DNA from: Clostridiales bacterium | GTDB lineage: Bacteria > Bacillota > Dethiobacteria > Dethiobacterales > Dethiobacteraceae | Assembly (NCBI GenBank): GCA_018335855.1 | Contig: JAGXRM010000008.1 | Span: forward strand, 1 to 64,000 | DNA length: 64,000 nt | Reading direction: 5' to 3' | Shown here: positions 1 through 8,034 of the stretch, one piece after another | Layout of the letters: each line of letters starts with the position of its first letter | Position numbering within the stretch: position 1 is the first letter of the stretch | Translations under genes and position numbers: made by a program | The notes under the pieces: generated by a model | Seen by the model: the letters and a program-made list of their open reading frames with translations, nothing else | Told to the model about the DNA's origin: nothing | Database searches by the model: none

Positions 1-191
1 CCCGGAACAACAGGTATGGATACCACACAATCCAGATACATAGAAGCCTCCTTTTCAGAGCCTTTTTGAGCGTCACTTTACACTCATAATTATACTATAT
101 ATCCAGTATTTTTGCAATTGTTTTCGCGAGAAAAGTCAGTATTTTCAGTGGTTTTTAATGGCCTAAGAGCTTTTTTTCATGCACGGAGATA
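1..191. other. Non-coding left edge
   Basis: No open frame with coding character is visible. The stretch is AT-rich. The PHP reading frame that begins at 192 is closed by a stop at 156-158, so the N-terminal part of that hydrolase is absent from the window rather than merely unannotated. Confidence 0.5.
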
Positions 192-1388
192 TTGAGTGAG
201 AAATATCACAGGAAGTTAAGGATAATTGCTCTTGGCATTACAGAACTGGTTACTCCTTTCGGTATTCCTAAAAAAGACGAAAACGGCAACTATTTAGCTT
301 TGCCGGATGACCAGCTTTCGGAACAAGAGCGTATTGATCAAATTGTGAAGCAGACGTGGATAAACGGAACAGGAGCGTTAGCAATACCTGCTCATCCTAA
401 TAATAGAACTTATCCCTGGACAGAGCAACAGCTCGATTCAACGAGAAATTACCAGGCGATGGAAATATTCACCGGGGTTGCGCTATATAATTCAGATAAG
501 TATGCAGACCATCTATGGGACTATTTGTTAAGAGAAAATAAGGTTGTCTGGGGTGTGGCAGCAGATGATTATACCCCTGGCATACTTGGCCGTTTTGGCC
601 CAGATTTAGGATGTGTTGTTATCCCTTATGGAGCCTCAATGCCCGAAAAATGGGAAGTGCTAAAACTAATTCGTCAAGGCGCTTTTTATTCTGCTACAGG
701 CTCAAATGCACCTAAAATGAAGATCGAACTGATAAATGATAATGTGGTACGTGTTTATGCTCCACAAACTGCAGAGATTCATTTTATCACGCAAGACCCG
801 GAAAAAAGAGTGATTAGCAAATTTAGATCCGGAGAATACAGTGATTATACTGTCCGGAGCGGGGACAGGTATGTACGTGTAGAAGTGCGCGAGGGGCAAG
901 AGCGCTCTTGGTCTCAACCCATATTCTTTAAGCCTCCCGTTAGTGCTAAAGTAACTTTCTCAGGCCAGCAAGCCCTATCAATGGAAAGTGAAAGCAGCAT
1001 TAATATAAGCGAAGAACAGGGAGACACCTATATGTACCCACAGCTTCCGGATGAAGATAATTACCCCCTGTCATTACCGTCTGAAGGCGTTGTTGGCTAC
1101 CCCTATTTCCTGGATATGGAAGGGGTTTCTGGGTCCACTACATTAACAATTAATTATAACGATGATATCGTAATCCCCTTTTTGGAAGACTCACTGGCGA
1201 TATTTTATTGTCCACAGGAACATATGAACTGTGGTCTGTTATTGAGGACGTTTATGGAAATAGTTCCAAAACAAGCATACCGATCAAGGTGGAACCTGCC
1301 CTCTTTTTATCCCCGGCAGATGTTTATATGTCGGAAGGTGAAGAGAGGGAACTATGGTTGCAGGTTGGCGGGCTCAATGAAAATTTAA
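192..1388 (+). pseudogene. PHP-domain metallohydrolase (CehA/McbA-like), 5' part of a frameshifted surface protein
   Basis: This is the front part of a broken gene; its continuation is the next entry. Seen: the motif GALAIPAHPN (residues 61-70, metal-ligand H68), then MEIF (90-93) and GVAADDYT (121-128), followed by a W-x-VL-x-LIRQGAFYSATG block, the order expected for the second half of a CehA/McbA-type PHP phosphoesterase. The first PHP motifs (paired HxH) are missing, and the only start is a TTG at 192 with a poorly spaced GGAGAT. From about residue 330 the frame loses coding character, while the +2 frame overlapping it from about 1190 continues naturally into TGTYELWSV. A frameshift therefore lies between about 1170 and 1210, near a CCCC-TTTTT run. 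Either the gene is dead (5' truncation plus frameshift) or the run is a sequencing error. Confidence 0.6.
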
Positions 1389-3577
1389 AAGCAGTTGAAA
1401 CCGTATTAAACTATAATCCTGGCTACTTTGAAATAGCTGAAGTAAAAGAAGGCCCGTATCTTTCGCAAAATAATACTGCAACATCCTTTTTCTATACAAT
1501 AGACTCAGTAAACGGAATACTGACTATCCAGGCGGAACGCCTTGATGAAACGGTATCTCCCGGATTTGGCGGTACACTGGCTACTGTCAGGATTAAAGCT
1601 AAAAACAGTGTTCCAGAATCCACAATTGATTTCACTTCCTCAGAACTCAGAACAACCGGTGATATTCTGTTGCAGCATAAAACTGCAGGCACAGTGATTA
1701 ATGTCAATTCACCACCGATTTTTGATAATCTTCCTGCTACAGTAACAATTCAAGCAGGCTCATCATTATCTCATGTTATAGCAGCTTCAGATTCCGATGG
1801 TGATGACTTGACTTATTATTTAATGGGTGAAATTCCGCAGGGGTTAACCATAAATTCAAGTACAGGTATGGTAACGTGGGATGTCACAGTAGCGGGTACT
1901 TACGATATCATTGTTGCTGCAGACGATGGGTTAAATGAGTTGGCAACTTCTATTCTGACCATAATAGTAACTCAGCCTCCCACTGTAACCGGTACAGACC
2001 CAGCTGACGGAGCAACAGGCATTAATATCAATAAATCTATAACGGCTACTTTCAGCGAGCACATTTATCCGGCCGATAGTTTTAATGAGATAACTTTGAA
2101 TACAAACGGGACAGTAGTTTCTGCCGACATGCGTATCAGTGACATTTTGCTGATAATAGAACCTCTGGAGCCTCTTGTCAGCAACAAGCATTATACTGTA
2201 ACAATTCCAGCCGGCAGTGTCAAAAATATCACTGGAGAACAGCTCGAATCCACGTATAATTTTAGTTTTACAACAGGTGAGAAACCAGTTGCTGTAATAA
2301 CTATGTCGCCACAATCAGGTATCACCACAAGCACAGTTATTACTTGGGGGTATGAGGAATCCTATGACCCGAACAGCTTTGATATTGTGGCAGCTGAATG
2401 GGAAGGAAAGCAGGATATTTACCCGGAAGAAGGCGAATATACAGTACGCCTTAGAGTACAAAACGAGTACGGAACTTGGTCTGAGTGGGTAGAAACTACA
2501 TTTAATGTTACTGCTTCTGTTGGCGTGAGGGAATTGGTAGTGGGCAATGTCCAGTCATTTGCTGTTATGAATGACAAGACTTTAAAAATCTGGGGTTTGA
2601 ATTCCCGTGGCCAACTGGGCCTTGGCGACCTTGAAGAACGTATTCTGCCGGAAGATGTTGGCTATATAACGAATATTAAACAGGTTGCAGGCGGAAACTC
2701 GCATTCACTAATCCTGCTTAAAGACGGGACGGTTTACGCCAGCGGCAGAAATGATTTCGGGCAACTCGGACTTGGCGACAATGATGACAGAATGCACTTT
2801 GTACAAATACCCGGACTGGCGGACATTATACAAATTGCCATAGGGGGTGACTTTTCTCTGGCACTAACGGAAAATGGTGAAGTCTTTTCCTGGGGATATA
2901 ATGCCGACGGTCAATTAGGGCTTGGTAACACTACTAATCAAAACATACCTTCCTTGATTACAGGTCTTTCAAATGTAATACAGGTTGAAGCGGGGCAACA
3001 GCACTCACTTGCACTGACAAATACTGAAGTCGTCTATTCCTGGGGTCAAAATTTCCATGGTCAATTAGGCCTCGGTAATACCAAAGACAGGGTAGTCCCA
3101 ACCCTGATAACGGGATTGTCCGGGGTAAAACAGATCGCTGCGGATGGCTTCCACTCAATGGCTCTGTTAAATGACGGCACAGTGATGTCCTGGGGACGGA
3201 ATTTCTTCGGACAACTAGGCCTTGGTAACACGCGCAGGTATACATCTCCCACGCTTATCCCAGGTTTAAATAATGTCATTCATCTGGAGGCCAGTGTAGA
3301 TTCATCATATTCACTGCACGCGGATGGGACGGTAAGGGCCTGGGGTAGAAATGATGATGGGCAGCTGGGCTTGGGAGATACCAGTCAACGGAATTCACCA
3401 ACCTTGATAACAGCAATTGAAGGTGTGAAGCAGATTTCTGCCGGTGGGTGGCATACCATGGCTATCCTGGAAGATGGCACTCCAATGGTATGGGGCTGGA
3501 ATTACTATGGACAACTGGGCCTTGGGGATAAAGAAAGCCGCCTTGTACCAACAGTAATTACGTCATTAACAAATTAG
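1208..3577 (+). CDS. Multidomain surface protein: cohesin-like, Ig-like domains and seven RCC1 repeats
   Basis: Continuation of the PHP-domain gene after the frameshift; the TTG at 1208 is only the first possible start in this frame and has no convincing ribosome site. Domains in order, by pattern: a cohesin-like beta domain (about residues 27-170), an Ig/cadherin-like domain containing DSDGDDLTY (about 170-255), a Big_5/SbsA-type Ig domain beginning PPTVTGTDPADGATG (about 256-355), a PKD-like segment (355-435), then seven RCC1 repeats (about 438-789). Each repeat ends in a near-identical W-G-x-N-x-x-G-Q-L-G-L-G-[DN] block. Seven copies would close one complete beta propeller. There is no sortase motif or membrane anchor at the C-terminus, which ends ITSLTN. 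Bacterial RCC1 proteins are usually extracellular or regulatory; the substrate here is unknown. Confidence 0.75.
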   Translation: MSTGTYELWSVIEDVYGNSSKTSIPIKVEPALFLSPADVYMSEGEERELWLQVGGLNENLKAVETVLNYNPGYFEIAEVKEGPYLSQNNTATSFFYTIDSVNGILTIQAERLDETVSPGFGGTLATVRIKAKNSVPESTIDFTSSELRTTGDILLQHKTAGTVINVNSPPIFDNLPATVTIQAGSSLSHVIAASDSDGDDLTYYLMGEIPQGLTINSSTGMVTWDVTVAGTYDIIVAADDGLNELATSILTIIVTQPPTVTGTDPADGATGININKSITATFSEHIYPADSFNEITLNTNGTVVSADMRISDILLIIEPLEPLVSNKHYTVTIPAGSVKNITGEQLESTYNFSFTTGEKPVAVITMSPQSGITTSTVITWGYEESYDPNSFDIVAAEWEGKQDIYPEEGEYTVRLRVQNEYGTWSEWVETTFNVTASVGVRELVVGNVQSFAVMNDKTLKIWGLNSRGQLGLGDLEERILPEDVGYITNIKQVAGGNSHSLILLKDGTVYASGRNDFGQLGLGDNDDRMHFVQIPGLADIIQIAIGGDFSLALTENGEVFSWGYNADGQLGLGNTTNQNIPSLITGLSNVIQVEAGQQHSLALTNTEVVYSWGQNFHGQLGLGNTKDRVVPTLITGLSGVKQIAADGFHSMALLNDGTVMSWGRNFFGQLGLGNTRRYTSPTLIPGLNNVIHLEASVDSSYSLHADGTVRAWGRNDDGQLGLGDTSQRNSPTLITAIEGVKQISAGGWHTMAILEDGTPMVWGWNYYGQLGLGDKESRLVPTVITSLTN

Positions 3578-3588
3578 GGATTAAAACA

Positions 3589-3620
3589 ATTGGAAGGGCA
3601 AACGTTTTTGCCCTTCCAAT
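3589..3620 (+). terminator. Hairpin after the RCC1 gene
   Basis: A perfect 14-bp inverted repeat, 3589-3602 with 3607-3620, and a CGTT loop, 12 bases after the stop codon of the RCC1 gene. The tail is TTAATCAA rather than a clean T run, so it may be a weak terminator. Confidence 0.65.
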
Positions 3621-3697
3621 TTAATCAAAGTCGTACTCGGCTCCACTAACCGTTTATTCGGAGTAATTTTTAGAAGCCCTAGAGAGGAGGACTTGCT

Positions 3698-4099
3698 TTG
3701 GATATAGTTATGTTAGTTGCTATTATAATGCTATTCTTATATATGTTTATTCCAACTATAATTACAGTGCCTGTAATACTATTTTTAATACAGCACAAGA
3801 AAAATTTGGTAAAAATACTTATATACAGTGTAGCTGTATCATTATTTGCAACTCTCGCAAGAATTATAGGAAGAGTGTTGTTAATTTATAGTGAACTAGG
3901 ATTAACTGAAAAGATTGAGGATCTATTAGTGCTTGCAATTACAGGTTTATTTGTATTTATATTTAGCCTGTTCTTATCTAAGAAACAATTAAATCTTCCA
4001 AGAAGTAAGGCAATAATTTTGTCTATTTTAGTCACTGTGATTTCATTGATAATGTTTTACTCTTTTTTGCAAACATTGGTGCCGTGGCACAAGTTTTAA
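3698..4099 (+). CDS. Small four-helix membrane protein, unknown function
   Basis: 133 residues, starting with TTG at 3698 behind a good AGAGGAGG site at 3681-3690. Four hydrophobic segments are visible at about residues 5-30, 37-62, 78-98 and 107-128, with positive charges (QHKKN, SKKQ) in the short loops between them. No family motif is recognised. It stands alone between the RCC1 gene's hairpin and the tandem-repeat/tRNA-fragment region, so context gives no function. The gene is very AT-rich, unlike the genes to the right, which fits an acquired segment. Confidence 0.55.
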   Translation: MDIVMLVAIIMLFLYMFIPTIITVPVILFLIQHKKNLVKILIYSVAVSLFATLARIIGRVLLIYSELGLTEKIEDLLVLAITGLFVFIFSLFLSKKQLNLPRSKAIILSILVTVISLIMFYSFLQTLVPWHKF

Positions 4100-4290
4100 T
4101 AATTTTTATTGCTCATCATTGATTATATTAATTTCTCTAAATAGGGGATAAGGCCGCTAATTTTTGCCGGGGAAAACATTATTCTCCCTATAACTGTATT
4201 TGCCATGATACACTTTGTAATGTTCATTGGATGGATTTATAAATTTATTTTTGGGAAAACTTGTGTGAGTTAAAGCTTAGAGTGTCGTAC
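4100..4290. other. AT-rich intergenic stretch
   Basis: No plausible gene is seen. A short frame near 4180-4260 encodes hydrophobic residues but has no start with a ribosome site. It precedes the 12-bp tandem repeat. Confidence 0.4.
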
Positions 4291-4362
4291 CCTCATGTCA
4301 CACCTCATGTCACACCTCATGTCACACCTCATGTCACACCTCATGTCACACCTCATGTCACA
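4291..4362. repeat. 12-bp tandem repeat, six copies
   Basis: Six perfect head-to-tail copies of CCTCATGTCACA occupy 4291-4362. There are no spacers, so this is not a CRISPR array. It lies about 100 bases before the first tRNA-Ala 3' fragment. Perfect identity suggests recent slippage expansion. The rest of the gap (4363-4467) shows no gene. Confidence 0.95.
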
Positions 4363-4467
4363 AATATCTTAAACTCAATCGACTAATACTCTTAATGCTC
4401 GTCTTTGGGGCACCATATTCAAGTAAAAAAGCTTAGATAAACTTATTTCTCAAAAAAGTTTTCAGAT

Positions 4468-4512
4468 GGCATTCAAGAGGTCAGGGGTTCGATTCCCCTC
4501 ATCTCCACCAAA
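4468..4512 (+). other. 3' half of tRNA-Ala(GGC): attachment-site-like fragment, copy 1
   Basis: The 45 bases match positions 32-76 of a tRNA-Ala with anticodon GGC: anticodon loop ATGGCAT, stem strand TCAAG, variable loop AGGTC, a perfect T arm (AGGGG / TTCGATT / CCCCT), acceptor strand CATCTCC, discriminator A and an encoded CCA. The acceptor strand would pair with GGGGATG through the G3-U70 alanine identity pair. The 5' half is absent: the upstream bases do not pair with the anticodon stem. Integrases that use tRNA 3' ends leave such half-tRNAs as attL or attR scars. A second, decayed copy lies at 6084-6127. Confidence 0.8.
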
Positions 4513-4526
4513 ATAAAAATGCGAAA

Positions 4527-4554
4527 AGAAGCTGTAAAGGTACAGCTTCTTTCT
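4527..4554 (+). terminator. Terminator behind tRNA fragment copy 1
   Basis: A 12-bp perfect stem, 4527-4538 with 4543-4554, with loop AAGG and a short CTTT tail. It sits 14 bases past the CCA end, as a terminator of the former tRNA gene would. Confidence 0.7.
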
Positions 4555-4615
4555 TTATGATAAAGGCAAAAAGTATTGATGAGATGGTTGCTTCTATACG
4601 GGGAATTCCATTAGC

Positions 4616-5746
4616 TTATGTTAGTAGGTATTTATGCTTATCAGGTTCTTTTGCAATTTCATCAGCTACTCGTTGATATTTTTTTGTTAGTTTAATTGCT
4701 CTAATTCTTTTGGCTTTGGGGTCATATGGTTCAATAAAGCCTGCCTCAATCCAAGCCTTTACTTTGTTACGTACTGTCCTATCTGCAAAGCCTGTAATTC
4801 TGTGCAGATCGCTTGTGGTTAAATAATTAAATTTAAAAGCTAACTGAGCAAAAACAGCTCTTTGGTAGATATCAAGAGATCTCAAAAGTTTCGGTTCAAC
4901 CGCCATAAACTCTGAACTTCTAGCTCTTACAATTTTAGCGGCATCTTGGAACACCTCAGCCATTCCCGAGGTAAAAAAATCCAACCACGGGGTTATGTTT
5001 GCTTCATGACGGCCAAAGTAGTAGTTATGATGTAGACCCATTTGTAAATTATCATAATAACCTTTTAAATTGCGGTCATAGTATTTTTCTAGCACGAATA
5101 ACCCATTAAGGCCTAAGCCTCCCATGCGAAGAAGATATGTAGCTAAGGCTCTTCCTGTACGACCATTCCCATCCATGTATGGGTGTATTGTCAAGAACTG
5201 AAATAAGAAAATTCCTGCTCTAATAGGTACTGGTATGGAAATGCTTTTAGAACTGTTAACCCATGCTACAAGATCTTCCATTAGTGTGGGCACGTCTTGA
5301 GGTTCAGGAGGTAGATATACAATACGTCCAGTACTCTTTTCGCCAACCTTATTTTGTTCAATCCTATACTGGCTGTGCTTAGGTCTTCTTCCGGAAACAA
5401 TTACATCAATGATGGCATGTAGTTGTTTTATTAAATCTTCTGTTATTGGAAGGCCACGGCTCTCGCATTGCTCTAAAAACTGCATCCCTTTCCATAAGTT
5501 ATAAACCTCTTGCTCTTCTTTCAATTCGCCTGGTTGCTTTATGGCGTCTCGTTTAGACTTTTCATCTAAAAGGTTTCCTTCTATTTTTGTTGAATATAGT
5601 ATCGTTTCAACTAATGAGTCATGTTTAAGCTCATGTAAAATATGTGTAGGTAACGGTAACTGTGATATTAAAGTTGATGCCTCTTGTATAGCCATAAGGT
5701 TATTAGCTATATTAATTGTAATTGTATACTTTGGATCATATGCCAT
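4616..5746 (-). CDS. Fic family protein (AMP transferase) with N-terminal autoinhibitory motif and C-terminal winged helix
   Basis: 376 residues. The catalytic Fic motif HPYMDGNGRTGR is at about 188-199 and is complete, so adenylylation of a target hydroxyl from ATP is expected. STKIEGN at about 52-58 matches the inhibitory [S/T]xxxE[G/N] helix carried within the same chain (class II Fic), with E56 as the predicted inhibitory glutamate. The C-terminal third (about 300-365, with TTSDLHRITGFADRTVRNKVKAWIEAGFI) looks like a winged helix, seen in Fic proteins that also regulate transcription. The start is ATG with TAGGAGG seven bases upstream. It lies alone between the two tRNA-Ala 3' fragments, in the position of island cargo. 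Its target cannot be inferred. Confidence 0.88.
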   Translation of the reverse strand: MAYDPKYTITINIANNLMAIQEASTLISQLPLPTHILHELKHDSLVETILYSTKIEGNLLDEKSKRDAIKQPGELKEEQEVYNLWKGMQFLEQCESRGLPITEDLIKQLHAIIDVIVSGRRPKHSQYRIEQNKVGEKSTGRIVYLPPEPQDVPTLMEDLVAWVNSSKSISIPVPIRAGIFLFQFLTIHPYMDGNGRTGRALATYLLRMGGLGLNGLFVLEKYYDRNLKGYYDNLQMGLHHNYYFGRHEANITPWLDFFTSGMAEVFQDAAKIVRARSSEFMAVEPKLLRSLDIYQRAVFAQLAFKFNYLTTSDLHRITGFADRTVRNKVKAWIEAGFIEPYDPKAKRIRAIKLTKKYQRVADEIAKEPDKHKYLLT

Positions 5747-5832
5747 GTCGAGTAAACCTCCTAATAAAATACTTCTATTTATATTATATCATTGCCGCTA
5801 ATTTGCCGCAATATGCAAAAGAATAATTAAAA

Positions 5833-5959
5833 ACCGGGCCCATGACCCGGTCAACAACGTGGAAAAGGCTTAACTGCCAACGATAATTACGCTCTCGCTG
5901 CTTAATTAGCACGGCGTGGTAAATAGAGTACAAGGCGAGATCCATTTCGCCTTGTACTC
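5833..5959. repeat. Two hairpins upstream of the Fic gene
   Basis: In the gap 5747-6083 no gene is supported; the short minus frames there lack ribosome sites. Two inverted repeats stand out. ACCGGG/CCCGGT at 5833-5838 and 5846-5851 is followed on the minus strand by TTTTT, as in a leftward terminator. A perfect 13-bp pair lies at 5926-5938 and 5947-5959 with a third partial copy of its right arm at 5959-5970. They may end a leftward transcript whose gene has been deleted. Confidence 0.5.
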
Positions 5960-6083
5960 GCCTTGTACTTCGAAATACACGATAACTTATGGTAGGATAA
6001 CAGAACATAGTGAGTGTTAAGAACCCTTACGGCATAACGCTTTGTACACCTTATCCTATCTTCACAACACTGGCTTAATGTAA

Positions 6084-6127
6084 ATGGCATTCAAGAGGTC
6101 AGTGTTCGATTACCCTCATCTCCACCA
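6084..6127 (+). other. 3' half of tRNA-Ala(GGC): attachment-site-like fragment, copy 2 (degenerate)
   Basis: 44 bases nearly identical to 4468-4512 from the anticodon loop to the CCA end. One base is lost and two are changed in the T arm (AGTG / TTCGATT / ACCCT), so it could not fold as a tRNA half. Together the two copies form direct repeats 1.6 kb apart around the Fic gene. Confidence 0.75.
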
Positions 6128-6138
6128 AATAAACTAGT

Positions 6139-6161
6139 ACCACGAGAGATTCTCGCGTGGT
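6139..6161 (+). terminator. Terminator behind tRNA fragment copy 2
   Basis: A ten-base stem with one mismatch (6139-6148 with 6152-6161, loop ATT) followed by TTTT. Like copy 1, the fragment keeps its own downstream terminator, although the two terminator sequences differ. Confidence 0.7.
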
Positions 6162-6293
6162 TTTTATTGTTCGAAGAACACCTTAATTTTAACGAAAAAG
6201 TGTCACTTGTGTGAATGCTGCTGAGGTTGGGTAACATCAATTCATGTTACTTGAAAACAATTATCAATGTGTGTATACTTTGATACATAATAG

Positions 6294-6647
6294 ATGATTA
6301 CGGGGAGACTGCATGACTTCGCTTCGCAGGGAGAAACATTAGTAAATAACCCCACACTATTGTTAAAGCTGTTGCCACCCATTGTTCTTTTCTTTGCCAT
6401 TAATTTTCTCATTGGACAGGGCGCTGGACGGCTTTTTAAGTTTTCCTATGAAAACGTTGTTTGCTTTAACTTCACAACGCTTGCGCGGAATTCACCGTTA
6501 TCTTTAGCTATTGCGATTTCTGCCTTCCCCCACCGACCATTGATTGCACTTGTCTTGGTAATTGGCCCATTAATTGAACTTCCCGTTTTAGCCTTTATTG
6601 CACAGTTGCTATTGTTTCTGCGTAAGAAAGGTTATTGGTCGGATTAA
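6294..6647 (+). pseudogene. C-terminal remnant of an arsenite/bile-acid-type permease
   Basis: 117 codons. From about residue 18 onward the sequence matches the last third of the arsenic-resistance branch of the bile acid:sodium symporter superfamily: three hydrophobic segments with FTTLARNSPLSLAIA and LVIGPLIELPVL. Full-length members are about 330 residues with ten helices, so two thirds are missing. The frame has no ribosome site, and its first residues look unrelated. It ends four bases into the convergent P-II-like gene. It is probably the stump left when the flanking tRNA-linked element inserted or was deleted. Confidence 0.75.
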
Positions 6648-6961
6648 TGATTAATCCCCACCACTTTTTCTACATCCAGAATAAATGCAATTCCTTTACC
6701 TGGCTTGTTCAGGTCAGCTTTGGCAACGATTGACTCCAGTACGGTTTCAGTTAGTTCTTTTTTAATTAAAGTTAATATTAATTCTTTCTCTGGTTCAATG
6801 GTAATGCCAAATAATTTTGCCTGCTCATGTATCCCAGTACCTCTGCCAAAAAGAATAGTTCCACCTTCGGCACCCGCTTGCTTAGATGCTTCAACTACGA
6901 GGTCTGCCTGATTTTTGTTTACTATTGTTACAATTAAATCATATTGAAACTTACTTTCCAT
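6644..6961 (-). CDS. P-II-like signalling protein, second copy
   Basis: 105 residues, fourth gene of the DUF1538 operon. It has the P-II-like ferredoxin fold pattern: a first strand YDLIVTIVNKNQ, the GAEGGTILFGRGTG loop (about 31-44), EKELILTLIKK, then FILDV near the end. The GRGTG loop is typical of P-II-like proteins found beside transporters rather than GlnB, and no conserved uridylylated tyrosine is seen. The start is ATG with AAAGGAGGAG, overlapping the end of the upstream paralogue by 11 bases, so translation is probably coupled. Likely role: a nucleotide- or ion-sensing regulator of the two membrane proteins upstream. Confidence 0.8.
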   Translation of the reverse strand: MESKFQYDLIVTIVNKNQADLVVEASKQAGAEGGTILFGRGTGIHEQAKLFGITIEPEKELILTLIKKELTETVLESIVAKADLNKPGKGIAFILDVEKVVGINH

Positions 6962-7310
6962 CGAAACTCCTCCTTTGCATAGTCTCTAATAAATGAGCTA
7001 CTCCTGCAATTTGCTTGGTACCTAACACAAATGCAATCCCACAGGAAGAGCAGTTTAAATGGCCAGAATCTACGATAGCTGACAACACGCTATCGGCCTT
7101 ACTACTATCAATGAGTGTCAGAATAATTTCTTTTTCAGGGTCGATGCATATTCCCAAAAGCTTTTTCGCTTCGTGAATACCTGTCCCTCTTCCTAATAAA
7201 GTGGTTCCTCCTTCAGCCCCGGCTTTCTTTGAACTGGCAACCACCTTCTTCGCCATTCCTTTTGTTACAATAGTTACAATTAGCTTATAATTTGTTAATT
7301 TGTTGCTCAT
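6951..7310 (-). CDS. P-II-like signalling protein, first copy
   Basis: 119 residues when started at the ATG at 7310, which has AAGGAGAAGGAAA just upstream; the open frame extends further 5' but into the preceding gene. Same architecture as its neighbour, with GAEGGTTLLGRGTG at about 29-42 and EKEIILTLI. It differs in a CSSC pair near residue 88 that the second copy lacks, and a longer tail. It overlaps the end of the second DUF1538 gene by 26 bases. Two non-identical P-II-like subunits beside two DUF1538 subunits suggests one regulator per membrane protein, or a mixed trimer. Confidence 0.8.
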   Translation of the reverse strand: MSNKLTNYKLIVTIVTKGMAKKVVASSKKAGAEGGTTLLGRGTGIHEAKKLLGICIDPEKEIILTLIDSSKADSVLSAIVDSGHLNCSSCGIAFVLGTKQIAGVAHLLETMQRRSFDGK

Positions 7311-8034
7311 TTTCCTTCTCCTTTCTGCCATAGAGTATTCCCAAAAGCAGTACGGATAATATTGGAGCAAGTGCCACTAATGCAATCATACCAAACCCAA
7401 CTAGCAATGGATCTCTGCCTTCTATTGAACTGGCAACACCAATGGCTATAGCCATGACAAAGGTAACTGTCATTGGCCCCGTAGCCACACCTCCAGAATC
7501 AAATGCGATAGCAACAAACGTTCGATTCGAAAACTTAATTAAAATCAGGGCCAATAAATAGCCAGGAACAATAAAATACCATAAGGGTAATCCCAGCAAT
7601 ATTCTAAACATAGATGCAGCCACAGCAAAACCAACACCAATGGATAATGTATATAACATAATTTGTTGTGGAATGTAGCCACTTGATGCTTTTTCCACTT
7701 CACTATTTAAAACGCGTACCGCAGGTTCAGCAAAGGTAGCAAAAAAGCCCAGAACAAAACCAACAGGTATAACAATCCAATTGTATGATTTGCTGCCTAA
7801 TGCAACGCCCATTGCCTCTCCTACTGGTAGAAACCCTACTTTAACACCTTGAAGGAAAAGTGATAAACCTATGAATGTAATAATGAGTCCAATAAAAATA
7901 GTAAATAACTTTTCTTTAGGCAGTTTTACAAAAAACAACTGAAAGACAACAGCTAAAATTATCAAGGGAGTCAGTGCAAAAAAAACTTCGGCTACTACAT
8001 AACTAAACCCGCTAAATATTTGAATGCCACTCAA
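7285..8034 (-). CDS. DUF1538 membrane protein, second subunit
   Basis: 249 residues and about seven hydrophobic segments. It shares with its upstream neighbour the repeated signatures TFAEPAVRVL (about 100-109) and FDSGGVATGPMTVTFVMA (about 177-194), which define DUF1538. As I recall, a DUF1538 pair (UmpAB) from a halophile was reported to act as a two-subunit cation/proton antiporter; a similar role here is inference. The start ATG overlaps the stop of the first subunit by four bases (ATGA), implying a coupled heterodimer. Confidence 0.8.
   Translation of the reverse strand: MSGIQIFSGFSYVVAEVFFALTPLIILAVVFQLFFVKLPKEKLFTIFIGLIITFIGLSLFLQGVKVGFLPVGEAMGVALGSKSYNWIVIPVGFVLGFFATFAEPAVRVLNSEVEKASSGYIPQQIMLYTLSIGVGFAVAASMFRILLGLPLWYFIVPGYLLALILIKFSNRTFVAIAFDSGGVATGPMTVTFVMAIAIGVASSIEGRDPLLVGFGMIALVALAPILSVLLLGILYGRKEKENEQQINKL

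Noticed and set aside
4291-4362. Possible CRISPR array
   Set aside because: The 12-bp units are directly adjacent without spacers, and no cas gene is present.
4468-4512. 3' end of tmRNA (ssrA)
   Set aside because: The CATCTCC-A-CCA end and G-U expectation fit tmRNA too, but the ATGGCAT anticodon loop, TCAAG stem strand and AGGTC variable loop fit tRNA-Ala(GGC) exactly.
5784-6090. Two overlapping minus-strand frames of 62-74 codons
   Set aside because: No ribosome sites, odd composition (many Arg/Cys/Tyr), and they run through hairpins and the tRNA fragment.
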